Shown here piece by piece: positions 17,090-26,179 of a DNA stretch of 64,000 nt. The first letter of the stretch is position 1, and the number at the start of each line of letters is the position of its first letter. The stretch covers positions 26,028 through 90,027 of the forward strand of contig NZ_BMVM01000025.1 of the NCBI RefSeq assembly GCF_014650715.1, given 5' to 3'. The notes under the pieces were generated by a model. It saw only the letters and a list, made by a program, of their open reading frames with translations, did not search any database and was not told the DNA's origin. Source of the DNA: Streptomyces bluensis. Lineage in GTDB: Bacteria; Actinomycetota; Actinomycetes; Streptomycetales; Streptomycetaceae. The translations under genes and the position numbers were made by a program.

Positions 17090-18184
17090 TCAGTCCTCGC
17101 CCACCACGGTCAGGTCGTCACCCAGAGCCGTGGCGATCCGGGCGGCGCGGGAGTGGTCGTCCAGGCGGCGGGTGAGGTAGGCGCAGGCGTGGTGGTGCCG
17201 CAGCGACCACCACGCCGCGGAGCCGCCGATGCCCCCCTTGGCGATCTTTCCCTTGTCGCGCACCAAGCCGAGAGTCCATGTGATCCGGGTACCGAACACC
17301 TCGTCGTGGCCGGTGATCTGAGAGGCGAGCAGTTCCCGGTGCAGCTCCGGCCCCAGCAGGTGGCACACGGGTCCGTCCTCGCTGGTGAGGCGGGAGAAGA
17401 AAGCCGCCATCGCGGTGGCCGTGGTGTGCAGATTGACCGCGCCGAACACCGACTGCCGCCAGATCCGGGAGTTCGTCCGCTCCGTTTCCAGGGCACCGTG
17501 GGGAATGCCGAGCCAGGGCGCGGCATGGAGTTGTCGCGGCCAGTCGGGGTGCGCGTGTTCGAGGTCGGCGACGCGGTCCAGCGCGAGGTGCGGTAACCCG
17601 AACCAGGCATCGAGACCCAGTGCGGGCCGCACGACGTCGTTGAACATCGCCCCCAGCGTCGTCCCCGCGGCCGCGCGCAGGATGCCGTCGACCAGGTGAC
17701 CGTACGTCAGGGCGTGCTCCCCGAGGGCGGTTCCCGGCTCGTACTCCGGCGCCGCACGCGCCAGGCTGTCCCGCAGCCCGGTGTCGTCCAGCAGGTCGAG
17801 GCCCGCGGCGTCGGCCGGGAAACGCGGCTGGCCGGCCTGGTGGGTGAGCACATGACGGAGAGTGGTCCGCTCCTTGCCCCGGACTCCGTACTCCTTCCAG
17901 TGCCCGGCGATCGGCTCGTCCAGTGTCAGCGCCCCTTCGCGCACCGCGACCAGAGCCGCGAGCGTGACGAACGTCTTCGACAGGGAGTAGGGCATGACCA
18001 GGGTGTCGGCCCGCCACGGACGGCTCCGCCCGGCATCGGCCCACCCGGCGTTGAGCCGGACGACTTCACGCCCCTGGCGCCAGACCGACAGCCCCGCGCC
18101 GGTCTCCCTTCCCTCGTCCACCAGTTGCTGGAAGGTCCGGCGTACCTCCTCGTACCCGTCCGCGGTGAACCCCTCGACCTTCAT
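17090..18184 (-). CDS. Beta-lactamase-fold serine hydrolase
   Basis: 364 residues, no signal peptide. The class C/esterase catalytic set is visible: S67-x-x-K70 in PYSLSKTF, and Y161 in LTYGHLVDG as the YxN-like second motif. The third motif is probably KGGIGGSAAW near the C-terminus. Members of this family (EstB, LACTB-like) act as esterases, amidases or D-amino-acid peptidases more often than as true lactamases. GGAGGAAGG lies before the ATG at 18184. Substrate unknown. Confidence 0.85.
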   Translation of the reverse strand: MKVEGFTADGYEEVRRTFQQLVDEGRETGAGLSVWRQGREVVRLNAGWADAGRSRPWRADTLVMPYSLSKTFVTLAALVAVREGALTLDEPIAGHWKEYGVRGKERTTLRHVLTHQAGQPRFPADAAGLDLLDDTGLRDSLARAAPEYEPGTALGEHALTYGHLVDGILRAAAGTTLGAMFNDVVRPALGLDAWFGLPHLALDRVADLEHAHPDWPRQLHAAPWLGIPHGALETERTNSRIWRQSVFGAVNLHTTATAMAAFFSRLTSEDGPVCHLLGPELHRELLASQITGHDEVFGTRITWTLGLVRDKGKIAKGGIGGSAAWWSLRHHHACAYLTRRLDDHSRAARIATALGDDLTVVGED

Positions 18185-18615
18185 GGTTGCCCTTCCTCCG
18201 TTCCAGCGTGCGCCCCACCGCGAACTCCGGTCCCAGGAAGGGGTTGCCGTAGTCGGGCGACTCGTCCATGAGAGTACGGCTCGAAGGCACCGGAGAAAGG
18301 GGGTCAGATGCCTTGTAGAGGCCGATGGCGGGGGTACGACCCGGCGGCAGCGGCAGCGGGTGGGGCGATGTCGTGCCGTCTCAGCGGACATCGAGGCACC
18401 ACTCAGGGGTGCGCGGAACCGCGCGACAAGTCACGGATGCCATCGCCGCAAGGTCGTTGACCTGGCCGGGGAGCGGGCACCGGTTGGCCGGCCGGGGGCC
18501 GGACAGGCGTCGCTTCACTCGGACAGGCGTCGCTTCACTCGGACAGGCGCAGTCCGATGCCGCCGTGTGGCGGTCGACACCCACTGGTGCGGGCGGTTCG
18601 GGGAACGCGGTTCCT
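18185..18615. other. Gene-free stretch between divergent genes
   Basis: 431 bases between the divergent serine hydrolase and HAD genes. Apart from a short tandem repeat at 18501-18549 I see no RNA gene, and no reading frame that looks coding. It should hold both promoters, but no clear boxes stand out. Confidence 0.5.
18501..18549. repeat. 20-bp tandem repeat, 2.5 copies
   Basis: Unit GGACAGGCGTCGCTTCACTC occurs at 18501-18520 and 18521-18540 without a mismatch, then nine more bases at 18541-18549. It lies about 65 bases before the HAD gene and may be a slippage product or a set of phased protein sites. Confidence 0.8.
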
Positions 18616-19365
18616 ATGACAGAGACGACCGGACTCGGGCTGCCCAAGGGAATCCTGGCCTGCCTCTTCGACCTCGACGGGGTCATCACCAAGACCGCCG
18701 TGGTCCACGCGGCCGCGTGGAAGCGGACGTTCGACGCGTTCCTGCGGCAGCGCGACGGCACGGACTTCCGGCAGTTCGACGACATCACGGACTACGACGA
18801 GTACGTGGACGGACGCCCCCGCGCCGACGGTGTCCGCACCTTCCTCGCCTCCCGGGGCATCGAACTGCCCGAGGGGGAACCCGATGACCCACCCGACGCA
18901 CCGACGGTCCACGGCCTCGGCAACCGCAAGAACGGGCTGGTGCTGGAACTGATCCGCGAGGGCGGTGTCGAGGTGTACGAGGGCACGATGCGCTACGTGG
19001 CGGCGGTCCGCGCGCACGGGCTGCGCACCGCCGTGGTGTCGTCCAGTGCCAACTGCCGGGAGGTCCTTCGGTCGGTGGGCGCGGAGCACCTCTTCGACGT
19101 GCGGGTCGACGGAATCGTGGCGGCCGACCGGGGGTTGCCCGGCAAGCCGCGGCCCGACACGTTCCTCGCCGCCGCGCGGGACCTCGGCGTGGAGCGGCAG
19201 GAGGCCGCGGTGTTCGAGGACGCGCTGGCGGGCATGGACGCCGGGCGCGCGGGCCACTTCGGGTACGTCGTCGGGGTGGACCGCGTCGGACAGGCCGACG
19301 CCCTGTACGCCCACGGCGCCGACCGCGTCGTACGGGATCTCGCCGAACTGCTGGAGCGCCCGTGA
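18616..19365 (+). CDS. HAD hydrolase, beta-phosphoglucomutase type
   Basis: 249 residues. HAD motif I is FDLDGVITKT with nucleophile D19 and acid/base D21. Motif II is VVSSSANCREVL, the Lys of motif III is in GLPGKPRPDTF, and motif IV is VFEDALAGMDAG. The cap domain is of the beta-phosphoglucomutase subfamily. The gene overlaps a GH65 gene by GTGA. The pairing fits a route where a GH65 phosphorylase makes beta-glucose 1-phosphate and this mutase converts it to glucose 6-phosphate. A simple sugar phosphatase role is possible. No strong ribosome site precedes ATG 18616. Confidence 0.82.
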   Translation: MTETTGLGLPKGILACLFDLDGVITKTAVVHAAAWKRTFDAFLRQRDGTDFRQFDDITDYDEYVDGRPRADGVRTFLASRGIELPEGEPDDPPDAPTVHGLGNRKNGLVLELIREGGVEVYEGTMRYVAAVRAHGLRTAVVSSSANCREVLRSVGAEHLFDVRVDGIVAADRGLPGKPRPDTFLAAARDLGVERQEAAVFEDALAGMDAGRAGHFGYVVGVDRVGQADALYAHGADRVVRDLAELLERP

Positions 19366-21719
19366 TCGCCCACACCTCCTACGCCGTCGAGCCCTGGTGT
19401 CTGCGGGAGCGCGGGCTGCACCTCGACGTGCTGCCGCAGAGCGAGTCGGTGTTCGCGCTGGCCAACGGGCACGTCGGCTGGCGCGGCAACCTCGACGAGG
19501 GCGAACCGCACGGACTGCCCGGCTCGTACCTGGGCGGCGTCCACGAACTCCACCCGCTGCCCTACGCCGAGGCGGGCTACGGTTATCCGGAATCCGGGCA
19601 GACGGTCATCAACGTCACCAACGGCAAGATCATCCGACTGCTCGTCGACGACGAGCCGTTCGACCTGCGCTACGGCCGGCTGCGCTCCCACGAACGCGTC
19701 CTCGACCTGCGCACCGGACTGCTGCGGCGCACCTGCGAGTGGACGTCGCCGGCCGGGTCCACCGTGCGGGTGCGTTCCACCCGGCTGGTCTCGTTCACGC
19801 AGCGCGCGATCGCCGCCATCGCCTACGAGGTGGAGGCGGTGGGCTGCGAGGTGCGAATCGTGACGCAGTCCGAGCTGGTGGCCAACGAGCAACTGCCCGA
19901 GCGGAAGGGCGATCCCCGGACGGCGGTCGCCCTGCAGTCGCCGTTGGAGCCGGAGGAGCACTTCGCGGACGGCCACCGGCTGCGGCTCGTGCACCGTACC
20001 CGGCGCAGCGGCCTGAGGGTCGGCGCGGCCGCCGACCATGTCATCACGGGACCGGAGCCGACCACGACACGCGCCGAGAGCAGGGACGACGTCGCCCGCC
20101 TCACCGTCACCTCGGTCCTGAAACCGGGGCAGAGCCTGCGGATGGAGAAGCTCGTCTCCCACGGCTGGTCGGGCACCCGCTCCCTGCCCGCCGTCAGTGA
20201 CCAGGTCGACGCGGCCCTCGCGGCGGCCGCGCACGGCGGCTGGCCGGGGCTCGTCGACGAGCAACGCGCCTACCTCGATGCCTTCTGGGCGCGCTCCGAC
20301 GTCGAGGTCGACGGCGACGAGGAGATCCAGCAGGCGGTGCGGTTCGGCCTGTTCCACGTCCTGCAGGCCGGGGCCCGCGCCGAGCAGCGCGCGATCCCGG
20401 CGAAGGGCCTCACCGGCTCCGGGTACGACGGCCACGCCTTCTGGGACACCGAGACGTTCGTGCTGCCCCTGCTCACCTGCACCTCGCCCGGCGCGGTCGC
20501 CGAGGCCCTGCGCTGGCGGCAGAACACGCTGCCCGCCGCCCGCGAGCGCGCGGTGCAACTCGGGTTGCGCGGCGCCGCGTTCCCGTGGCGGACCATAGAG
20601 GGCTCGGAGGGTTCCGCGTACTGGCCGGCGGGCACGGCCGCGTTCCATGTGAACGCCGATATCGCCGACGCCGCGGTCCGCTACACGGCCGCCACCGGCG
20701 ACACGGCCTTCGAGCGGGACACCGCCGTCGAACTGCTGGTGGAGACCGCCCGGCTGTGGCGTTCGCTCGGCCACCACGACCCCCACGGGGCTTTCCACAT
20801 CAACGGCGTGACCGGCCCCGACGAGTACAGCGCCGTCGCCGACGACAACACGTACACCAACCTCATGGCCCGCGCGAACCTGCGGGCCGCCGCCGACGTC
20901 GTCGAACGCCATCCGAGGCGGGCCGCGGAACTCGGCGCCGACACCGAGGAGAGTGCCGCCTGGCGGGACGCCGCCGACGCCATGCACATCCCGTACAACC
21001 ACGATCTCCGCGTCCACGAGCAGCACGCCGGGTTCACCCGCTGCCAGCGCTGGGACTTCGCGAACACACGGCCCGACCAGTATCCGCTGATGCTGCACTT
21101 CCCGTACTTCGACCTCTACCGCAAGCAGGTCGTCAAGCAGGCGGACCTGGTGCTGGCGATGTACAAGTGCGGTGACTTCTTCGACGAGGAGCACACGGCC
21201 CGCAACTTCGCCTACTACGAGCCCCTGACCGTCCGCGACTCGTCCCTGTCGGCGTGCTGCCAGGCTGTCATGGCGGTGGCGGCCGGGCACCTCTCCCTGG
21301 CGTACGACTACCTGACCGAGGCGGCGCTGATGGACCTGGGGGACCTGGAGCACAACACACGCGACGGTCTGCACATCGCGTCGCTCGCGGGCACGTGGAT
21401 GGCGCTCGTGGCGGGCTTCGGCGGGATGCGTCACCACGGCGACTTCCCGGAGTTCACCCCCCGGCTCCCGGAGCGGCTCAGCCGCCTGGCCTTCCACCTG
21501 GAACTGCTGGGCAGCCGGCTACGCGTGGAGATCAGGCCCAGGACCGCCACGTACACGCTGCTGGACGGCGGACCTCTGACGGTCCGTCACTATCAGGAGC
21601 CCTTCACGCTCGACGGCGAGAAGCCGCGCGCCTTCGACATCCCCGCACCGAGGCCGCGCCCGGCTCCCGAACAGCCGCCGCACCGGGGGCCGATGCATCC
21701 GAGGGGTTCGCGGAGCTGA
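19362..21719 (+). CDS. GH65 glycoside phosphorylase or hydrolase
   Basis: 785 residues with the full GH65 plan: an N-terminal beta-sandwich (about 1-270), linker helices, an (alpha/alpha)6 barrel holding GYDGHAFWDTETF (354-366) and FPWRTIEGSEGS, and a C-terminal beta-domain. E488 in VTGPDEYS aligns with the general acid of maltose phosphorylase. RDSSLS near residue 627 fits the phosphate loop. No signal peptide, so intracellular disaccharide cleavage (maltose, trehalose, kojibiose or nigerose). The coupled beta-phosphoglucomutase favours phosphorylase. GTG at 19362 gives a 4-base overlap with the HAD gene. Confidence 0.88.
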   Translation: MIAHTSYAVEPWCLRERGLHLDVLPQSESVFALANGHVGWRGNLDEGEPHGLPGSYLGGVHELHPLPYAEAGYGYPESGQTVINVTNGKIIRLLVDDEPFDLRYGRLRSHERVLDLRTGLLRRTCEWTSPAGSTVRVRSTRLVSFTQRAIAAIAYEVEAVGCEVRIVTQSELVANEQLPERKGDPRTAVALQSPLEPEEHFADGHRLRLVHRTRRSGLRVGAAADHVITGPEPTTTRAESRDDVARLTVTSVLKPGQSLRMEKLVSHGWSGTRSLPAVSDQVDAALAAAAHGGWPGLVDEQRAYLDAFWARSDVEVDGDEEIQQAVRFGLFHVLQAGARAEQRAIPAKGLTGSGYDGHAFWDTETFVLPLLTCTSPGAVAEALRWRQNTLPAARERAVQLGLRGAAFPWRTIEGSEGSAYWPAGTAAFHVNADIADAAVRYTAATGDTAFERDTAVELLVETARLWRSLGHHDPHGAFHINGVTGPDEYSAVADDNTYTNLMARANLRAAADVVERHPRRAAELGADTEESAAWRDAADAMHIPYNHDLRVHEQHAGFTRCQRWDFANTRPDQYPLMLHFPYFDLYRKQVVKQADLVLAMYKCGDFFDEEHTARNFAYYEPLTVRDSSLSACCQAVMAVAAGHLSLAYDYLTEAALMDLGDLEHNTRDGLHIASLAGTWMALVAGFGGMRHHGDFPEFTPRLPERLSRLAFHLELLGSRLRVEIRPRTATYTLLDGGPLTVRHYQEPFTLDGEKPRAFDIPAPRPRPAPEQPPHRGPMHPRGSRS

Positions 21720-21856
21720 CGGAGGAGGGGGCGGCCCGACCGCGTTCGGTCACCGGTCACGCATGCGTCGGGTGAGGGGGCGGGCGGGCATCAGGAAGCG
21801 CCCTGCGACAGCTCCGACCTGGTGATGAGCGCCACATTTTCCCCATACGGCGTGAC

Positions 21857-21886
21857 TTGACATTAGCTCGCCTTATGGGCGATAAA
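21857..21886 (+). promoter_or_regulatory. Vegetative-type promoter before DUF1684 gene
   Basis: TTGACA at 21857-21862 and GATAAA at 21881-21886 with an 18-base spacer, in a locally AT-rich patch about 80 bases before the DUF1684 start. The -35 box is a perfect consensus; the -10 box is weaker. Confidence 0.5.
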
Positions 21887-21968
21887 GAATGTGCTTTGGG
21901 CATTGACTCACGCAGCGTGACCTTCGTGGCGTGACAGCCGACGAACGTCCTACCTGAGTGAGCGCAGC

Positions 21969-22700
21969 GTGTCCCACATCGCCGTCCCGGACCAGCAGGC
22001 TCCGGACCCCGCAGACGCCTGGAAGGCGTGGCGAGCCGAGCGGCACAGGTCGGTCACCTCACCCACCGGGAACCTCGCCCTCGTCGAAACCCGCTGGTTC
22101 CCCGCCGGTGAGCGCCCCGACCTCGACGCGGCCCGTGCCGGGCAGCCGGAGACCGTGAGCGTCACCACGGTCGAGCGCACGGACCTCGTCACCGGGGAGC
22201 CCGAGCACGGCCTGCGGTTCTGGGACGCCCAGTCGCCGGCCATCCGGCACTTCGAGCGCACGGACGCCTTCCCGTACGACCCGGCGTGGGTCCTCCAGGC
22301 CGCGTACACCCCGGTGACGGACGCCCGACGCGTCGCCTTCGAGCACATCCGGGACAACGGCGGCACCCGCGACCTCGTCGTGCCCGGCGACATCTCGCTC
22401 ACCGTGGACGGCCGCGCCTACACGCTGAGTGCCTTCGACGACGACGGGACCCTGCTGCTCGTCTTCGGTGACCCCACCAACGGCGGGTCCACCTACGGCG
22501 CCGGGCGGTTCCTCTTCGTGGAGCGAACCGCCGAGGAAGGCCGCGTCGTCCTCGACTTCAACCGGGCCTTCGTTCCGCCCTGCGGCTTCTCCGACCAGTA
22601 CAACTGTCCCATGCCGCCGCGGCAGAACCGTTTCCACCTGCCCGTCGAGGCAGGCGAGACGCGCCCCGTCTTCCGCGGCGGCTTCCTCGCGCAGCACTGA
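21969..22700 (+). CDS. DUF1684 protein
   Basis: 243 residues, no signal peptide. The C-terminal third has the family signature: DFNRAFVPPCGFSDQYNCP followed by PPRQNRFHLPVEAGE, and TYGAGRFLFVE before it. DUF1684 proteins are small beta-rich proteins of unknown function, common in actinobacteria. GTG at 21969. It has its own promoter and is followed 106 bases later by a peptide-type importer, with no sign that they act together beyond order. Confidence 0.82.
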   Translation: MSHIAVPDQQAPDPADAWKAWRAERHRSVTSPTGNLALVETRWFPAGERPDLDAARAGQPETVSVTTVERTDLVTGEPEHGLRFWDAQSPAIRHFERTDAFPYDPAWVLQAAYTPVTDARRVAFEHIRDNGGTRDLVVPGDISLTVDGRAYTLSAFDDDGTLLLVFGDPTNGGSTYGAGRFLFVERTAEEGRVVLDFNRAFVPPCGFSDQYNCPMPPRQNRFHLPVEAGETRPVFRGGFLAQH

Positions 22701-22806
22701 TCGACCGGGCTCGGCCCCGACCGGTCGTCGCGCTCACTCCCTGCTCCTCACCTTCCCCCGGGCCCCCGCAGCCTTCCGGCACGGCCGCACGAAAGCGTGT
22801 ATCCCC

Positions 22807-24327
22807 ATGAGCATCAAGAAGACCTCCCTGTACGGCACCGCCACGACGGCCGTCCTGGCCGTCACCCTCACCGCCTGCGGCGGAGGCTCGGGCGGCGCCG
22901 GCGCCTCCGGCGGCTCGTACGACAAGGACGCCACGGTCAACATCGGCTCGCTCTACGAGCCCCAGAACCTCGACAACACCGCGGGCGGCGGCCAGGGCGT
23001 CACCGAGGCCCTCAACGGCAACGTCTACGAGGGGCTGTTCAGGCTCACGGACGACGGCGAGGTCGAGAAGCTCCTCGCCCAGGACTACAAGGTCAGCGGC
23101 GACGGCCTCACGTACACCTTCACCCTGCGCGACGGCGTGAAGTTCCACAGCGGTAAGACGCTGACCAGCGAGGACGTCAAGTACAGCCTGGAGAAGGTGC
23201 TCGCCGAGGACTCGCAGTCCGCGCGCAAGAGCAACCTGGAGGTCGTCAAGGACATCGCCACGCCCGACGCCAGGACCGTGAAGGTCACGCTCTCGCAGAA
23301 GTCGATCTCGTTCGTCTACAACCTCTCCTACGTCTGGATCATCAACTCCGAGGCGAAGAACCTGAAGACGACCGAGGACGGCACCGGCCCGTACAAGCTG
23401 AACAAGTGGACCCGCGGCTCCGCCCTCAGCCTCGACCGGTTCCCCGGTTACTGGGGCGACGCGGCGGCCAACAAGCAGGTCGTCTTCCACTACTACAAGG
23501 ACGCCACGGCGCTGAACAACGCGCTGCTGACCAACGCCGTCGACGTCGTCACCAGCGAGCAGTCGCCCGACGCCCTCGACCAGTTCAAGAACAACCAGAA
23601 CTACAAGGTCAACGACGGCGACTCGACGACCAAGCTGCTGCTCGCCTTCAACGACAAGGCGAAGCCCTTCACGGACGTCAAGGTCCGCCAGGCCGTGTCC
23701 TCCGCCATCGACGACAAGAAGCTCCTCGACTCCGTCTGGGGCGGCTACGGCAAGCTCATCGGCTCCATGGTGCCGCCCACCGACCCCTGGTACGAGGACC
23801 TCACCGACGTCAACGCGTACGACGTCGCGCGCGCCAAGAAGCTGCTGAAGGAGGCCGGTTACGAGGACGGCTTCACCTTCACCCTCGACACCCCGAACTA
23901 CGACCCGCACCCGACCGCGGCGACCTTCATCAAGTCCCAGCTCGCTAAGGTCGGCATCACGGTCAAGATCAACACGATCACGGCGGACGAGTGGTACACG
24001 AAGGTCTACAAGAACCGCGACTTCACGGCCACGCTCCAGGAGCACGTCAACGACCGTGACCTGGTCTGGTACGGCAATCCCGACTTCTACTGGGGCTACG
24101 ACAACAAGCAGGTCACGCAGTGGGTGGAGCAGGCCGAGCAGGCATCCAGCACGGCTGAGCAGACCGAGCTGCTGAAGAAGGTGAACCGCAAGACCGCCGA
24201 GGACGCGGCCAGCGACTGGCTGTACCTGTACCCGCAGATCGTGGTCGCGAACAGCAAGCTGTCCGGCTACCCGCTCAACGGCCTGAACTCGCAGTTCTTC
24301 GCCTACGACATCAAGAAGAAGGGCTGA
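22807..24327 (+). CDS. ABC importer solute-binding lipoprotein, family 5
   Basis: 506 residues. Lys-containing signal peptide MSIKKTSLYGTATTAVLAV ending in lipobox LTAC. SBP_bac_5 fold of the DppA/OppA/NikA group, with VYEGLFRLTDDGEVEKLLA near the N-terminus and LRDGVKFHSGKTLTSEDVKY a little later, both family signatures. Ligand probably a peptide or oligosaccharide. The stop and the permease start share one base, so this is the first gene of a five-gene operon. No clear Shine-Dalgarno precedes ATG 22807. Confidence 0.9.
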   Translation: MSIKKTSLYGTATTAVLAVTLTACGGGSGGAGASGGSYDKDATVNIGSLYEPQNLDNTAGGGQGVTEALNGNVYEGLFRLTDDGEVEKLLAQDYKVSGDGLTYTFTLRDGVKFHSGKTLTSEDVKYSLEKVLAEDSQSARKSNLEVVKDIATPDARTVKVTLSQKSISFVYNLSYVWIINSEAKNLKTTEDGTGPYKLNKWTRGSALSLDRFPGYWGDAAANKQVVFHYYKDATALNNALLTNAVDVVTSEQSPDALDQFKNNQNYKVNDGDSTTKLLLAFNDKAKPFTDVKVRQAVSSAIDDKKLLDSVWGGYGKLIGSMVPPTDPWYEDLTDVNAYDVARAKKLLKEAGYEDGFTFTLDTPNYDPHPTAATFIKSQLAKVGITVKINTITADEWYTKVYKNRDFTATLQEHVNDRDLVWYGNPDFYWGYDNKQVTQWVEQAEQASSTAEQTELLKKVNRKTAEDAASDWLYLYPQIVVANSKLSGYPLNGLNSQFFAYDIKKKG

Positions 24328-25292
24328 TGGGGCGCTACCTGCTGCGCCGCTTCGCCTTCCTGCTGGTGTCGCTGGCTCTGGCGAGCGTGGTGCTGTTCGT
24401 GCTGCTGCGCATGCTGCCCGGCGACCCCGCCAACGCGCTCACCTCGGTGGGCGCGAGCCCCGAGCAGATCGCGGCGGCACGGCACTCCATCGGCTCCGAC
24501 AGGCCGCTGCCCGAGCAGTTCACGCACTGGATCGGCCAGGTGGCGACCGGCGACCTCGGCACGTCGTTCGTCAGCTCACTGCCGGTCGGGCCCGAGGTCG
24601 GCTCGCGCCTGAACGTGACGGTCCCCCTCACGCTCGCCGCGTTCGTGCTGGCGGTCCTCATCGCCGTGCCGGCGGGGTTCGTCGCCGCGTACAAGCGGCA
24701 CACCTGGTACGGCGCGCTGCTCAGCGGGGCGTCCCAGCTGGGCATCGCCGTACCCGTGTTCTGGCTGGGGATGATCCTCGTCGCCGTCTTCGCGCTGAAC
24801 GCGGGCTGGCTTCCCGCCGGCGGCTTCCCGCCGGACGGCTGGAACCAGCCGGGCGAGGCCGTCCGCTCCCTGGTCCTGCCGGTCGTGACGATCGCGCTGG
24901 TCATGAGCGCCTCGCTGATCCGGTACGTCCGGTCCGCGACGCTCGACGTCCTGGGCAGCGACTATCTGCGTACGGCGCGGGCCCTGGGCTCGTCGTTCGG
25001 GCGGGCCATGTGGCGGCACGGGCTGCGCAACGCCTCCGTGCCGGTGGTGTCCGTCCTCGGTATCGAGCTCGCCTCGACGCTGCTCGGCGCCGTCGTCGTG
25101 GAGTCGGTGTACGCGCTGCCGGGTCTCGGCTCGATGCTCGCGACCGGCATCGCCCAGCACGACTACCCCGTCATCCAGGGCGTGCTGTTCGTGTCCACGC
25201 TCGCCGTCCTGCTGATCGGCTTCGCCGCCGACCTGGTGCAGCGGATCATCGACCCGCGGCTGCGCGGCAGGCTCTCGGGAGGCGCCCCATGA
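24327..25292 (+). CDS. ABC importer permease, DppB type
   Basis: 321 residues with about six membrane segments. The start MGRYLLRRFAFLLVSLALAS and RMLPGDPANAL are typical of DppB/OppB. The ATPase-docking loop is TARALGSSFGRAMWRHGLRN. It overlaps the lipoprotein gene by one base and the next permease by ATGA, so translation is coupled through the operon. Confidence 0.92.
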   Translation: MGRYLLRRFAFLLVSLALASVVLFVLLRMLPGDPANALTSVGASPEQIAAARHSIGSDRPLPEQFTHWIGQVATGDLGTSFVSSLPVGPEVGSRLNVTVPLTLAAFVLAVLIAVPAGFVAAYKRHTWYGALLSGASQLGIAVPVFWLGMILVAVFALNAGWLPAGGFPPDGWNQPGEAVRSLVLPVVTIALVMSASLIRYVRSATLDVLGSDYLRTARALGSSFGRAMWRHGLRNASVPVVSVLGIELASTLLGAVVVESVYALPGLGSMLATGIAQHDYPVIQGVLFVSTLAVLLIGFAADLVQRIIDPRLRGRLSGGAP

Positions 25293-26179
25293 CGCAGATC
25301 GTTCGGACACCGCATGAAGGACCGCGGGCAGCGTCCGCGAAGCGGCCGGGCAGGTCGGCAGTGAGCCGCCGCTCGGTCACGCTGATCACCGGGTGCGTCC
25401 TGTCCGGCATGATCCTCCTGCTCGCGCTGGTCTCGCTCTTCTGGACCCCGTACGCGCCCGACGACACCTCCGGCGGACGGCTCACCGGGCCCGGCGCGGG
25501 CCATCTCCTCGGCACGGACAAGCTGGGCCGCGACCTGTTCACGCAGCTGATGACGGGCTCCCGGATCGCCGTCGAGGCAGGCCTTGGATCGGTACTCATC
25601 GCGGCCGTCGCCGGGGTCACGCTGGGCGTGCTCGCCGCGTTCGCGCAGGGCTGGCTCGACGACACGCTGTCCGCGTTCCTCGACATCCTGATCGCCTTCC
25701 CGACGCTGCTGCTGGCGATGCTCATCGTCGCCGCACGCTCGGCCACCCTGGGATCCGCCGTGCTCGCCATCGGCCTCGCCCAGAGCGCCGTCGTGGCACG
25801 GGTCGTCCGCATCCTCGTCAAACGGGTGCTGGCGCAGGACTACATCACGGCCGCCCGCACGTCCGGCACGTCCTGGCCGCGGATCGTGGCCGGGCACGTC
25901 CTGCCCAACATCTGGCCCACCCTCGTGGTGAACCTCGCGCTCCAGTTCGGGCTCGCGGTGCTCGCCGAGGCGGGTCTGTCCTATCTGGGTCTGGGCGCGC
26001 CGCCGCCCAACGCCTCATGGGGCCGCATGCTCCAGGAGGCCCAGGCCACCTTCACCACGGCTCCCGCGGGCGCACTCGCCCCCGGCGTGCTGCTCGTCCT
26101 GCTCGTGATCGGTGTGAACCTCGTCGCCGACGGTCTGCGCGACACCCTCGACCCGGCGACCGGGCGGAGGCGGTCATGA
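25289..26179 (+). CDS. ABC importer permease, DppC type
   Basis: 296 residues. A cytoplasmic N-terminus with basic residues, then VTLITGCVLSGMILLLALVS as first segment, followed by HLLGTDKLGRDLFTQLMTGS, the signature of DppC/OppC proteins. The docking loop is TAARTSGTSWPRIVAGHVLP. It ends VADGLRDTLDP as usual. Overlaps both neighbours by 4 bases. Confidence 0.92.
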   Translation: MTQIVRTPHEGPRAASAKRPGRSAVSRRSVTLITGCVLSGMILLLALVSLFWTPYAPDDTSGGRLTGPGAGHLLGTDKLGRDLFTQLMTGSRIAVEAGLGSVLIAAVAGVTLGVLAAFAQGWLDDTLSAFLDILIAFPTLLLAMLIVAARSATLGSAVLAIGLAQSAVVARVVRILVKRVLAQDYITAARTSGTSWPRIVAGHVLPNIWPTLVVNLALQFGLAVLAEAGLSYLGLGAPPPNASWGRMLQEAQATFTTAPAGALAPGVLLVLLVIGVNLVADGLRDTLDPATGRRRS

